A stretch of 64,000 nucleotides of DNA from Provencibacterium sp. (GCA_022792175.1 JAAWAN010000022.1:124001-188000), one strand, 5' to 3'; counted from the first letter of the stretch, positions 33,816-41,935 are shown. Program-made: numbers and translations. Notes: a model not told the origin generated them from the letters alone.

Positions 33816-35669
33816 TCACAGGTCCAGACCGGCGGCATCGAACAGATAGGTGCGTTCTCCGCAGCGCCAGCGGCACGGGTGGGCGAAGCTGCCCATGCTT
33901 TTTTTAATCTCCGGCGGCTGCTTAACGCTGAAAAAGATGGCGCGGTCTGCCACGCAGTAGGATTCATTCTCCGCCTGTGTGGTATAATCGCACTCCTTGA
34001 ACACGCCGATGCTGACCATATATTCATCCTCCCCAAAGCGCAGCGGGGAGAATTCCGCGCTCACCGAAAATGCCTGCGAAACGCCGCGCAGCCCCAGCTC
34101 CTCGCTCTCGCAGAAGCTCTGGCCAACCACCTTGCCTGCGCGCGTCATGATATCAACCACCAGGGTAAAGCGCGGAATAACGGCGCGCGGGCAGAGCTGA
34201 ATGACAAAAACCAGCTCTTCCCCAAGGGTAAATACCCGCCGGCTTTTTCCCTGTGCATCCAGCAGGTCCACCTGGGTGATAATCAGATCCTGCGACCCAT
34301 AGATCGAGTCGGTTTCGAGCATCTCCTCATAGGTCTGCGGGGTAGTTTTAAGCCGCCGCGGGGAGGGGGCTGCCTCCTGTCCCTCCGGTTGCGGCTCCTC
34401 CGGCTTCTGCAGGACCGAGAGGGCAAAATGGTTCTCCGCATATCCGCCCTGCAGCGCGCCGAGGCGCTCATAGCGCCCCTCATGCCATATCTCTGCATAA
34501 ACGGGTTCCGCCGGGTCGGTCTCTGCCGCAATAGACAGGCTCAGCTCCTCCAGCGCAGCATGGGCCGGAATAGAGATTTGGAAGGGGGCATGGCAGTTGA
34601 TTCCCTCTTTATTCTGGTAAAAGCGGTAATAGCCGCGTCCGTCGCGGCGTGCCCTGTCCCAATCCATGAAGGTATTCCCGTCGATGACGCGGGAAAGGCT
34701 GTTTTCATCGTTATCCATCGGCGCCCCCACCAACAGGGAGGCCGGTTCTATTCCCCCGCCGGAGAGGGTGCAGCTATAAATCCTGTGTTTTTTGGCGGGA
34801 TGGGGGTTATCCGTGCACAGATGGAAGAGGCAGGTGGTGTGCACGCCGTCCCCCTCCATCAGCTGCCCCATATCCCGCTTGCTGATCCGGTATTCCTTAG
34901 CGCGCAGGCGCAGCTCCTCCTCCTGCCGGATTTTTTTGTTGTAGATTTTGGAGACGCGCAGCGCCGAACCCCGCTCAACAATGCGCCCCTTTTCAATCAG
35001 AACCGCGCGCTCGCAGATTTCCAGCACGCTCTCCATGCTGTGCGAAACGAACAGGACGGTGGCACCGGTATCTTGGGTCAGCTTTTTCATTCTGGCCGCG
35101 CATTTGGAGGTAAATGCCGCATCCCCCGCGCCCAAAACTTCATCAATAATCAGAATATCCGGTTCAAGCGCGGTGGAAACGGCGAAGGCCAAACGGGAAT
35201 ACATGCCCGCCGAATAATATTTAATGGGCTGGTTAATATAGTCCTCCAGCTCGCTGAACTCGATAATCTCATCCTCCAGCGCCTGCGCGCGCTTGCGGCT
35301 CACCCCATTATAGGAAAGGGCGGTGCGGATATTTTCGATGCCGGTAAATTCCGGATGAAACCCGGTGCCCAGCTGCATAAGCGCCTGGATTTCCCCATGA
35401 ATGGCAATCGATCCCTCGGTAGGCTGGATGTTGCCGGTTATCAGCTTGAGAAGCGTGCTCTTTCCCGCCCCATTGCGTCCGATGATTCCGATGCGTTCCC
35501 CCTTTTCAACCGTCAGGTTGATATCGCGCAGCGCCCAGAATTCGCGAAAGCGCGGCGAGCGGTCCCAAAAGCGCAGCTTATCAGCGCCAAACACATCCGC
35601 AACACGGTCAGAGGTTTTATCAAACAGCTTGTACATCTTTCCAATGCCCTGCAGCTCAACTGCATTCAT
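33816..35669 (-). CDS. wzt: ABC polysaccharide exporter ATPase, Wzt type with carbohydrate-binding C-terminus
   Basis: This 617-residue protein has an ATPase domain of about 240 residues: GIIGRNGAGKSTLLKLI (Walker A), YYSAGMYSRLAFAVS (signature), ILIIDEVLGAGD (Walker B) and FVSHS (switch His). The remaining roughly 370 residues are beta-rich (RVFTLGEELVFVIQL, LVVDIMTRAGKVVG). They resemble the Wzt C-terminal sandwich that binds the capped end of O-polysaccharides before export, here with extra sequence in front. It pairs with the permease 20 bp upstream. Plain teichoic-acid exporters lack such a long extension or carry a different one, so recognition of a specific polymer end is likely. Confidence 0.87.
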   Translation of the reverse strand: MNAVELQGIGKMYKLFDKTSDRVADVFGADKLRFWDRSPRFREFWALRDINLTVEKGERIGIIGRNGAGKSTLLKLITGNIQPTEGSIAIHGEIQALMQLGTGFHPEFTGIENIRTALSYNGVSRKRAQALEDEIIEFSELEDYINQPIKYYSAGMYSRLAFAVSTALEPDILIIDEVLGAGDAAFTSKCAARMKKLTQDTGATVLFVSHSMESVLEICERAVLIEKGRIVERGSALRVSKIYNKKIRQEEELRLRAKEYRISKRDMGQLMEGDGVHTTCLFHLCTDNPHPAKKHRIYSCTLSGGGIEPASLLVGAPMDNDENSLSRVIDGNTFMDWDRARRDGRGYYRFYQNKEGINCHAPFQISIPAHAALEELSLSIAAETDPAEPVYAEIWHEGRYERLGALQGGYAENHFALSVLQKPEEPQPEGQEAAPSPRRLKTTPQTYEEMLETDSIYGSQDLIITQVDLLDAQGKSRRVFTLGEELVFVIQLCPRAVIPRFTLVVDIMTRAGKVVGQSFCESEELGLRGVSQAFSVSAEFSPLRFGEDEYMVSIGVFKECDYTTQAENESYCVADRAIFFSVKQPPEIKKSMGSFAHPCRWRCGERTYLFDAAGLDL

Positions 35670-35689
35670 GCCATTCACCCGTTTCCTGA

Positions 35690-36484
35690 TTAAACATTGT
35701 CTGCAAAGATCTGTTTCATTTTGCAGAAGAACCAATACCCCACCACAAAAACCACCAGCGAGAATATGACCATAATCCCCAGAACATTCCCGCGCGGAAA
35801 ACAGCCGACAATCAGGCTGTCCTGATAGGCGGTGATAAAATAATAGAGCGGATTAAAGGCAAGAAAGGGGCGCAGGCCGTCCGGCACCATATCTACGGTA
35901 TAGGCGATCGGGCTAATCATCATCAGAAAGAGGGTGAGAACGGTGATGATATTCTGCAGGTCCTTGAAATAGACGTTCAGGCAGGAAACAATCCATCCCA
36001 GCCCGATGCTGAACAGCAGCTGGAAAATCCAGATAACCGGCAGCAGCAGCGCATAAAAGGTAAGCCTGCCGAAAAAAGCGCTTGCCAGAATCAGCAGCGC
36101 CATGCCCACCACCTGCGTGCACTGGCTACAGAATACCGCCTTGACCGGGATGATATCGATTGGATACAGGGTATTTTTGATGAGCGAGGAGTTCGTCGTA
36201 ACCGATACTACGCTCATCGAAAGCCCCTCGGTAAATCCGAGAAACGGAATCAATCCGGCGAAAATCAGCAGCACATATTCCGGCGTTGACATGCTGCCAA
36301 AGCGCACCTGCAGCACCGCTATATAGACAAAGGAATAAGCCGTCAGCAGCAACGCCGGATAGAGCAGCAGCCAAAACAAGCCCAGAAGAGAACCGGCATA
36401 TTTTGCTTTGATATCCACAGCGGCTGTTGAAGCCAGCACCCTCCTGTGGCGATAAATAATTTGGAATCCATTGAGTAGGGCCAA
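35690..36484 (-). CDS. wzm: ABC polysaccharide exporter permease, Wzm/TagG type
   Basis: This 264-residue integral membrane protein of the ABC-2 family has six hydrophobic helices. Characteristic phrases are IKAKYAGSLLGLFWLLLYPALLL at the start, NTLYPIDIIPVKAVFCS and NVYFKDLQNIITVLTLFLMMISPIAY, the last being very typical of O-antigen/teichoic acid permeases. It moves lipid-linked polymer across the membrane together with Wzt. The start is TTG at 36484, 6 nt after GGGAGG. It is the first gene of the 21.6-kb leftward string, and the only gene between that string and the inverted-repeat segment at 36573-36848. Confidence 0.9.
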   Translation of the reverse strand: MALLNGFQIIYRHRRVLASTAAVDIKAKYAGSLLGLFWLLLYPALLLTAYSFVYIAVLQVRFGSMSTPEYVLLIFAGLIPFLGFTEGLSMSVVSVTTNSSLIKNTLYPIDIIPVKAVFCSQCTQVVGMALLILASAFFGRLTFYALLLPVIWIFQLLFSIGLGWIVSCLNVYFKDLQNIITVLTLFLMMISPIAYTVDMVPDGLRPFLAFNPLYYFITAYQDSLIVGCFPRGNVLGIMVIFSLVVFVVGYWFFCKMKQIFADNV

Positions 36485-36572
36485 AATAATCCTCCCGCTT
36501 TTTTACATATTCATGTAGGACTTCAGGACAGCAGTCACCTTCTCTTTTGCCGCACAATAAAACAGGGAAAAC

Positions 36573-36589
36573 AAACTGAATAATTTGTC
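36573..36589. repeat. Left 17-bp inverted repeat of putative inverton
   Basis: AAACTGAATAATTTGTC is the exact reverse complement of 36832-36848. Flanking bases differ, so the identity is confined to 17 bp, as expected for a recombinase crossover site. Confidence 0.85.
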
Positions 36590-36635
36590 CCTTTCTTCCG
36601 GGAGAGGGCACTCCATCCAGGATAGGGGTAGAAAA

Positions 36636-36661
36636 GAAAAAAACCGTGCCCAAAGGCACGG
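36636..36661 (-). terminator. Intrinsic terminator inside the putative inverton
   Basis: On the minus strand CCGTGCC-TTTG-GGCACGG (36644-36661) is followed by TTTTTTTCTTTTC. It stops transcripts coming from the recombinase side before they reach wzm. After inversion it would act in the other direction. Confidence 0.82.
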
Positions 36662-36687
36662 ATGAATAGATAAACAATACGGATAAC

Positions 36688-36714
36688 CCGGACAAAATGC
36701 CATTTTGCCCGGGA
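36688..36714. repeat. Hairpin inside the putative inverton
   Basis: The arms CCCGG-A-CAAAATG and CATTTTG-C-CCGGG form a nearly perfect 13-bp stem with one mismatch and a single-base centre. No U-tract follows. It could be a protein-binding or RNA-processing structure; its role is unknown. Confidence 0.5.
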
Positions 36715-36746
36715 ATATTTGTTATACCCAAAAACGAATCTTATGC

Positions 36747-36775
36747 TTGTAATAACAGAAGATTTATGATATCAT
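36747..36775 (+). promoter_or_regulatory. Sigma-A-like promoter inside the putative inverton, rightward
   Basis: TTGTAA (36747-36752) and TATCAT (36770-36775) are spaced by 17 bp. As drawn it points toward the 3' end of the recombinase gene. Inversion would place it on the minus strand, with the -10 element about 160 bp upstream of the wzm start. Confidence 0.6.
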
Positions 36776-36831
36776 AACAACGATCTGTAAGAGGAAGAAA
36801 TGGCAGTTTCCCTTTTCTTTCGACTTTTATC

Positions 36832-36848
36832 GACAAATTATTCAGTTT
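36832..36848. repeat. Right 17-bp inverted repeat of putative inverton
   Basis: GACAAATTATTCAGTTT is the exact reverse complement of 36573-36589. It lies 17 bp beyond the recombinase stop codon. Confidence 0.85.
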
Positions 36849-36864
36849 ATCTTATTTCAGCCGG

Positions 36865-37710
36865 TCAGCAGATGAGGCAGAGCTGTTCCAGCTGCCGGGC
36901 ATGCTCAATGCCGCTTGAAATGAGATAGACCCGCGTGGTTTCAATGCTGGAATGCCCGAGTACATCCGCCAGCTTGGTAATATCGCGGCTTACCCGGTAG
37001 AAGGTGCGCGCGAAGAGATGCCGCAGGTTATGTGGAAATACCTTGCTGGCCGCAACGCCTGCCTTTGCACACAGGGACTTCATTTCTGCCCAAATCTGCC
37101 GTCGGCTCAGCCCCTTTCTGTTTCTGGTGAGGAAGATCTCTCCGGAAACAGTTTTTTGTTTTCCGGCATATTTCAGCAGCTTCCTGCACAATTTTCCCGG
37201 CAGCAGAATGGTGCGGATTTTTCCTTTGAGCGATATCTCCGCCCGGCCTGCCCGCGCCGCCTCCACGGTAATATATTGCACCTCGCTCACCCGGATGCCG
37301 GTTGCACAGATCGTTTCCATCAACAGGGCCAGCCGCTTTCGCCCTTCTTTGTGCGCCGTTTCCAGCAGACGGAGATATTCCTGCCTGTTCAGTTCCTTTT
37401 CGATACAGCGAAACAAACGCCGCTGCAGCCTCAGATATTTCGCGCGGCAGTCCGTCCAGCCCACAAAGCTGAAAAATTTATTGAGAGCGGAAAGCTTTCC
37501 GTTGACGGTCACCGGCTGGCAGCCCGATATGCGCAGATGCTCTTTCCATCTGGTAACCTGTTCCTTGCTGACCGGCCGCCCATTCATCCATGTCATGAAC
37601 GACTGTATATCCCGCAGGTATTTTTCAATCGTCCCCTGCTCGCGCTCCTCCTCTTTTAGCTTCTCCTTAAAGTCTGCTATCTGTCCCGGGGTCAGCACTC
37701 GTTCTGTCAT
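36865..37710 (-). CDS. Tyrosine recombinase, probable DNA invertase of the adjacent segment
   Basis: This 281-residue protein has an N-terminal SAM-like core-binding domain (residues about 1-90) and a catalytic domain. It carries the Arg of CATGIRVSEVQYI, the HxxR box in FPHNLRHLFARTF, LGHSSIETTRVYL with the second His and the nucleophile Tyr, and a probable Lys in SLKGKIRTILLP. All catalytic residues appear to be present. It is short, like the phase-variation recombinases of gut bacteria, and is not next to phage genes or a tRNA attachment site. It ends 17 bp from an inverted repeat that brackets a promoter, so inversion of that segment is the likely task. An integrase relic is the alternative. 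Confidence 0.88.
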   Translation of the reverse strand: MTERVLTPGQIADFKEKLKEEEREQGTIEKYLRDIQSFMTWMNGRPVSKEQVTRWKEHLRISGCQPVTVNGKLSALNKFFSFVGWTDCRAKYLRLQRRLFRCIEKELNRQEYLRLLETAHKEGRKRLALLMETICATGIRVSEVQYITVEAARAGRAEISLKGKIRTILLPGKLCRKLLKYAGKQKTVSGEIFLTRNRKGLSRRQIWAEMKSLCAKAGVAASKVFPHNLRHLFARTFYRVSRDITKLADVLGHSSIETTRVYLISSGIEHARQLEQLCLIC

Positions 37711-38168
37711 TTCCTCTGTCCTCCATTTTTCGATATATTTCCCCCTTATTTTAGCAAGTCGTCCAAAGCTTGTAAAACAGGGTCACCGTGCAGGAGGACC
37801 TGCGCCTTCATTTTCTGCCCGATATTCCCCGCCGTTAGCTTAGGGACGCTTCTGCCAATGGCACTTCTGCCAATAACATCCGGCAGCGCTGCAGCTCCGC
37901 TCCTGTCGGGGATAAAAAGCAAGCCGGTGCGCTTTTTTCATCAAAAAACCTCCCGTGTCTGGATGGCTGAATAACAGCCCGCACAGGAGGTTTTTTTATC
38001 CGCTTTCAAGGCGATATCGTGGTGAGCCCGGCAAGAACAGGGCGTACAGAAACAGGAACTCGTTGGCTTCGAACTTTGCCACCTGTACCGGCGGTGATAC
38101 CCGCCCGGAGGCATGGTGTTTCCCATTTTTAAGCATTGGTTTTTCTGTGCCTGCCCGCTTACCCGATG
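37711..38168. other. Intergenic region between recombinase and DUF262 gene
   Basis: No gene is supported in these 458 bp. The notable element is the terminator hairpin at 37943-37997 (separate entry). Short frames around 37941-38185 overlap that hairpin and have no ribosome site. A weak leftward promoter candidate for the recombinase (TTGCTA, 16 bp, TATCGA) lies about 30-60 bp upstream of its ATG, which itself has GGAGG at about 37722. Confidence 0.4.
37943..37997. terminator. Bidirectional terminator hairpin
   Basis: AAAAAACCTCC pairs with GGAGGTTTTTT around an inner GGCTG/CAGCC stem, and U-tracts result on either strand. It ends the leftward DUF262 gene and isolates the recombinase unit. 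Confidence 0.8.
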
Positions 38169-40700
38169 CTAACCGGCAACAATGAGCGAAACGAGCACAT
38201 CATACATTTTTTTGGCCCACTCCGCATGGAAACGGGCCATCTGCAGCCAATCGACCTCATGATCAATACTGACATTGGAAAGCTGGCGGTAGATCTTAGA
38301 GGAGTTTTTATCCTCCCCCTTGTCCCAGATAAGAGGAGCGCCCAGGGCGGACTCGATAGCCTCCTTATGCGCGAACAGTTTGTCAAAGGCCTGTTTGTTC
38401 TCCTCCCGGTCAGCCTTGGCAAGTACCGTCTCCACGCGGGCGGCATCATAATTTGCGACACAGCACAGGGAGAACCCGCTGATGCCGAAAAAGCCATTCA
38501 CCCAATTTTCTTTTGAGGGGTTGACATTGGCAAACGGGCCATTTTGGCCGCAGGCCTCTTTTATGATGGGCAAAGCAAAGGCCCAATATTTTCTGCGAAG
38601 CTCATATCTGCTTCCCGGCTCATCCGCTGCCGGCTCGTTTTCATCCCGCAGATAGAACACCAGATCTGCCGGATTCTCTCCATAGAGAGTAAACAGCCGG
38701 CCCAGGACCGATAGCTTGTTCTGTGTGCTGGTGTTTGTCCAGACATAGATACCGTCGCCAATCTCCATGCTCTTGGTAAAAGCGTTTGGATCTGCTGCAA
38801 AATGGTAGGCAATATCGTTATCACTGGAGACGGCAAGCTTCGTTATAATGGTTTTATCTTCCTCATATAAAGTCTGAATGACCTTCAGATACATATCGAC
38901 CCAGCTTGCTGCCGGCTGCTCGGCATTCCTGAAATTGAACCGGGCAATTTGCCGGCCGGTCAATTCCGCTTCATCCTCCAGCGTATAGGAATCCAGCTGC
39001 TTTTGGGTCGGCCTGAAGGCGGTCTCAGGAGCCGCCCAGATCTTCAGGGCCTGCTGCATGAGAAGCGAGCTGCGCTCTGTCAATTCGTCCAGCGTCCACC
39101 CGCCCTTCTGGGCAATCCAGGTATTCAGGCGAATGCCGCTTTCCCGGAACCCATGCTCCATCGTCTTTTTTTCTTCAAAGGAGCTGTTGCTGTACCTTGC
39201 ATTGTAGGCAGTCAGGGTGAGGTTGGCGATCCGGTGCAGCCACTGCTCATGAATCTGCGCATAGTCCTCCCCCAGCTGCATCTGCCAAACGGGGGTGAGG
39301 TGCTGAGGCATGATATGCTCGATGGAGTAGGTGCCCGCATCACAGTGCCGGTACACATCCTTGTCCTCAGCGGTGCTGAAATTCTCGAAGCGTTCAAGAA
39401 TATAGACTTTGTTCTTACTGTTCATCAGGTAGACCTGCTTATGGGAGAACATCTCGATAAACTCGGCGTCATCCGGGAATCGAGTGCGTTCCTTTTTGGA
39501 CAGCAGAGCATATTTGAACTTCTCCACATAGTCCGCTTCGCTGCCGTCATAGCGGATGATTTCACGATGCAGCAGCAGAAATATCTTGTTGAGGGTGTTT
39601 GTCGGCAGTTCGCAGATGCTTCTGCGGAAAAGGTAGGCTTCCGTATATCGGAAGATCTCGGTTAGCTGGCTGATGCTCAGGGTGTGCTCGTCCAAAAGCC
39701 GCAGTACTTCCAGAAAGAAGGGGCGTGTAACGGTCGTTTCCAGCCTGTTCAGCCGGAAAATGCAGCCATCCAGTTCTTTGCTGCCGGTGTTCCCCTCCAG
39801 CAGAATCCGGTAGCGTTTGGCATAGCGCAGCATGTCGGCAAGCAGGGGTTCTGTTTCGGCCTTGGTGAGTTCCACATAATCCTTGAAAGTAAGGTACACC
39901 CTGTTTTGCTGAGCAGCCGCATACTGCTTTACACTCAGATAGTCTCTGATAAAAGCGCTCGCATCGTAGTGCGTGCAGACTTCAATAGGGTTCCAGTATT
40001 TTTCATAATATTTTTCCTGCGTTTTGGCGGGAAGCCCCATCAGGATATAGTTGCGTATCTTATCGCCCTCGCTTAAATCAAGGCCTGTGGAGTTCAGGCT
40101 TTCAAAGACAAGCTGGGGATCATCCTCCCGGTCAAGATGAATGTTGATAATCTCAAGGCGGCAGATTGCCTCATAGAGCTGGTCGATGGTGATCTCCTGC
40201 TTTTGAATGCGTTCATGGAAATAATCATAGTTGACCGTGAGATTGGATTCGCGGATATGTTCAGCGGTATCTGAGAAAAGCCTGTTAAATGCCGACTGGT
40301 CATTTTTTACCGGCTTGAGCTTGATGCGGGTATCCTCCGGCTGCCATTTATCCACAAGATACTGCTCATAAATTTTCTGCATAAGAATGGAAGATTCCGG
40401 TATGACGATACCCTCGCGAATGAGATTATACATTGCAAGGAAAAGCAGCGAAACCGTAGTAAGCCGCTGCTGCCCGTCAATGACAAGAAACTCTTCATTG
40501 TGCCCATTGGGATTAAAGACAGATACGAGGCTGCCAAAAAAGTGGCTCTGCCGGTCGTTGCGGATGATTTTTACAAGGTCATCATAGAGCTGCTTGCAGT
40601 TCTCCCGCTTCCAGTCGTAATTGCGCTGGTAAACGGGGATGACAAAGCGCTTGTCCGGTCCTTCCATATATTTTACAAATTTACACTCCGAGCCCTTCAT
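38169..40700 (-). CDS. GmrSD-type (DUF262 + DUF1524) modification-dependent restriction protein
   Basis: This 843-residue protein has an N-terminal DUF262 domain with FVIPVYQRNYDWKRENC and VIDGQQRLTTVSLLFLAM (ParB-like nucleotide site). A DUF1524 HNH domain follows (SIEHIMPQHLTPVWQ and RIANLTLTAYNARYSN, near residues 490-540), and then a C-terminal region resembling DUF4268. This order is that of fused GmrS-GmrD/BrxU-like type IV enzymes that cut modified phage DNA, using NTP in the DUF262 part. The start could be ATG at 40700 (GGGGG upstream) or an in-frame ATG at 40775. It stands alone, with a terminator behind it and a broken regulator in front. Confidence 0.85.
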   Translation of the reverse strand: MKGSECKFVKYMEGPDKRFVIPVYQRNYDWKRENCKQLYDDLVKIIRNDRQSHFFGSLVSVFNPNGHNEEFLVIDGQQRLTTVSLLFLAMYNLIREGIVIPESSILMQKIYEQYLVDKWQPEDTRIKLKPVKNDQSAFNRLFSDTAEHIRESNLTVNYDYFHERIQKQEITIDQLYEAICRLEIINIHLDREDDPQLVFESLNSTGLDLSEGDKIRNYILMGLPAKTQEKYYEKYWNPIEVCTHYDASAFIRDYLSVKQYAAAQQNRVYLTFKDYVELTKAETEPLLADMLRYAKRYRILLEGNTGSKELDGCIFRLNRLETTVTRPFFLEVLRLLDEHTLSISQLTEIFRYTEAYLFRRSICELPTNTLNKIFLLLHREIIRYDGSEADYVEKFKYALLSKKERTRFPDDAEFIEMFSHKQVYLMNSKNKVYILERFENFSTAEDKDVYRHCDAGTYSIEHIMPQHLTPVWQMQLGEDYAQIHEQWLHRIANLTLTAYNARYSNSSFEEKKTMEHGFRESGIRLNTWIAQKGGWTLDELTERSSLLMQQALKIWAAPETAFRPTQKQLDSYTLEDEAELTGRQIARFNFRNAEQPAASWVDMYLKVIQTLYEEDKTIITKLAVSSDNDIAYHFAADPNAFTKSMEIGDGIYVWTNTSTQNKLSVLGRLFTLYGENPADLVFYLRDENEPAADEPGSRYELRRKYWAFALPIIKEACGQNGPFANVNPSKENWVNGFFGISGFSLCCVANYDAARVETVLAKADREENKQAFDKLFAHKEAIESALGAPLIWDKGEDKNSSKIYRQLSNVSIDHEVDWLQMARFHAEWAKKMYDVLVSLIVAG

Positions 40701-40821
40701 CGTCGCTAACCCCCAGCAAAATTTGTGCTGCCGCAGATATCCGTTAAAGCCTCTGCAGATGAGCGGCAGCTTCATTATATCAGCCTTTCATGGAGAAAAC
40801 AACACGCCGCTCATTTTAGTT

Positions 40822-41123
40822 TTACAGCAGAAAAAGGGCGGAAATGATCTGGAGATGCATGTCGGAGAGCTTTGCCTGCTCGCTGCGCGAAAACGCCTTA
40901 TCGGTAACCCCGGCCAAGCTGGAAAGAGAGCTCCATTTATGTAGCGACTGGCTGTAAAACTTGCTGGAATCCACCACCGGATAGGACTGTTCAGAAATTT
41001 CCATGATTACCTTTTTGAGAAAGGATTTATCAACCGTCGGGGTCAGTATGTCAAAATCCCGGTTGACCGAAACGGCGCCTGAAAAGGCGGCGCCGGCATT
41101 TTTCAGGGATGCGGATAGATAAT
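40822..41123 (-). pseudogene. C-terminal fragment of a DeoR-family regulator
   Basis: Read leftward, the frame gives NAGAAFSGAVSVNRDFDILTP, then VDKSFLKKVIMEISEQSYPVV, DSSKFYSQSL and ending SALFLL. This matches the effector-binding half of DeoR/GlpR regulators (the DxxxP...DSSKF region). An in-frame stop lies just upstream, and no helix-turn-helix half is present. It is a remnant of a gene whose front part has been lost, pointing to past rearrangement beside the restriction gene. Confidence 0.6.
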
Positions 41124-41214
41124 ATCCTCATTTTGTAGTATACTGTTTAAAGAGCGGGCCATAGGCGCTTTTAAAACGGTATTTTGGCATCCTGAAAACG
41201 TCTTGCTCGAATAT

Positions 41215-41865
41215 TTACAAAATATTTTTGGAAAGGATCTCTTTTACAGCATCTATTAAAGCATAATGAAGAAGACAGCCTCTAACGCGCGCCTGCGGAT
41301 GTACATAGGAAATAACGGCCGGTCCCCTGTCCATAAAATACCAGATTCCCCGGGAGGTCATCTCCCAGTTTACGCTTTTCTCCTTACAACAGGCCTCCAT
41401 AAATGCCCATTCTGTACCACAGCAAATAATGAGATCCGGGTGGTATAGGGCCATCTGTTTCTGCAGAATATCGCGGTTTTCTATCGCCGCCTGATAAATC
41501 TCATCCGGATGCGCGCTGCTGCCTCCAGAGGTCTTTTTCATATTTACCGCGCAGATTTTTTTCAGCATTCGCTGCCGGCGCTTTTCATTTCCGCTTTCCC
41601 AATAACTCCAGGGTCTGTCCTGCTGCAGATTCAGAATCGCTTCTGTCCATCGGGCGATGTTATCCCAGGTCTGCGCCCGGCCGCCGTCGCGGATGAACGC
41701 GCGCAGGTCCCAGCCGCTCCCGCCGTTCACCTCCTTGAGAATATAGACGATTTTATATTTTGCTGCCAGATATTCTTCCTCGTCCGCGACGCCGTCCTGT
41801 ACGATATTCCGATTGGCAGACAGAAGCCGGTTAAACAGTTCGTTTTCTTTTGCGGTGATACCCAT
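41215..41865 (-). CDS. Uracil-DNA-glycosylase-like hypothetical protein
   Basis: In this 216-residue protein the phrases KIVYILKEVNGG, ALYHPDLIICCGTEW and VISYVHPQARVRG resemble the core of the uracil-DNA glycosylase superfamily: a central sheet, then a late HPQAR/HPxxR motif. The classical catalytic motifs are not clear, so activity is uncertain. The ATG at 41865 is preceded by GAAGGGAGA. It is divergent from the kinase-like gene at 41936 and lies near a restriction-type gene, so a role in nucleic-acid handling or defence is possible but unproven. Confidence 0.5.
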   Translation of the reverse strand: MGITAKENELFNRLLSANRNIVQDGVADEEEYLAAKYKIVYILKEVNGGSGWDLRAFIRDGGRAQTWDNIARWTEAILNLQQDRPWSYWESGNEKRRQRMLKKICAVNMKKTSGGSSAHPDEIYQAAIENRDILQKQMALYHPDLIICCGTEWAFMEACCKEKSVNWEMTSRGIWYFMDRGPAVISYVHPQARVRGCLLHYALIDAVKEILSKNIL

Positions 41866-41935
41866 TTCCATTCTCCCTTCGTAAATTTCTCTGGCGGTAA
41901 GCATAGACATCAACCAGAAAAGAGGCTACAGTATT

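Larger units (their letters stand above)
36573..36848. other. Putative invertible promoter segment (inverton)
   Basis: A 242-bp segment (36590-36831) is bounded by perfect 17-bp inverted repeats and lies 17 bp from the end of a tyrosine recombinase gene and 88 bp upstream of wzm. It contains a sigma-A-like promoter pointing rightward, away from wzm (36747-36775), an intrinsic terminator acting on leftward transcripts (36636-36661), and a further hairpin. Inversion would turn the promoter toward wzm and remove the terminator from its path. The sequence as given is therefore read as the OFF state. Repeats, promoter and terminator are seen; inversion is inferred. Confidence 0.75.

Noticed and set aside
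36688-36714. LoaP-type antitermination hairpin in front of the polysaccharide operon
   Set aside because: No loaP/nusG-like gene is in the window, and the inverted repeats with recombinase explain the terminator and promoter layout better. It remains possible but unsupported.
36865-37710. Recombinase as the integrase of a prophage or integrative element
   Set aside because: There are no phage, conjugation or excisionase genes, no tRNA attachment site and no direct repeats; the only repeats are inverted ones around a promoter.
37941-38185. Short frames with several Cys/His residues between the recombinase and DUF262 genes
   Set aside because: They overlap a strong bidirectional terminator, have no ribosome site and show no recognisable fold.
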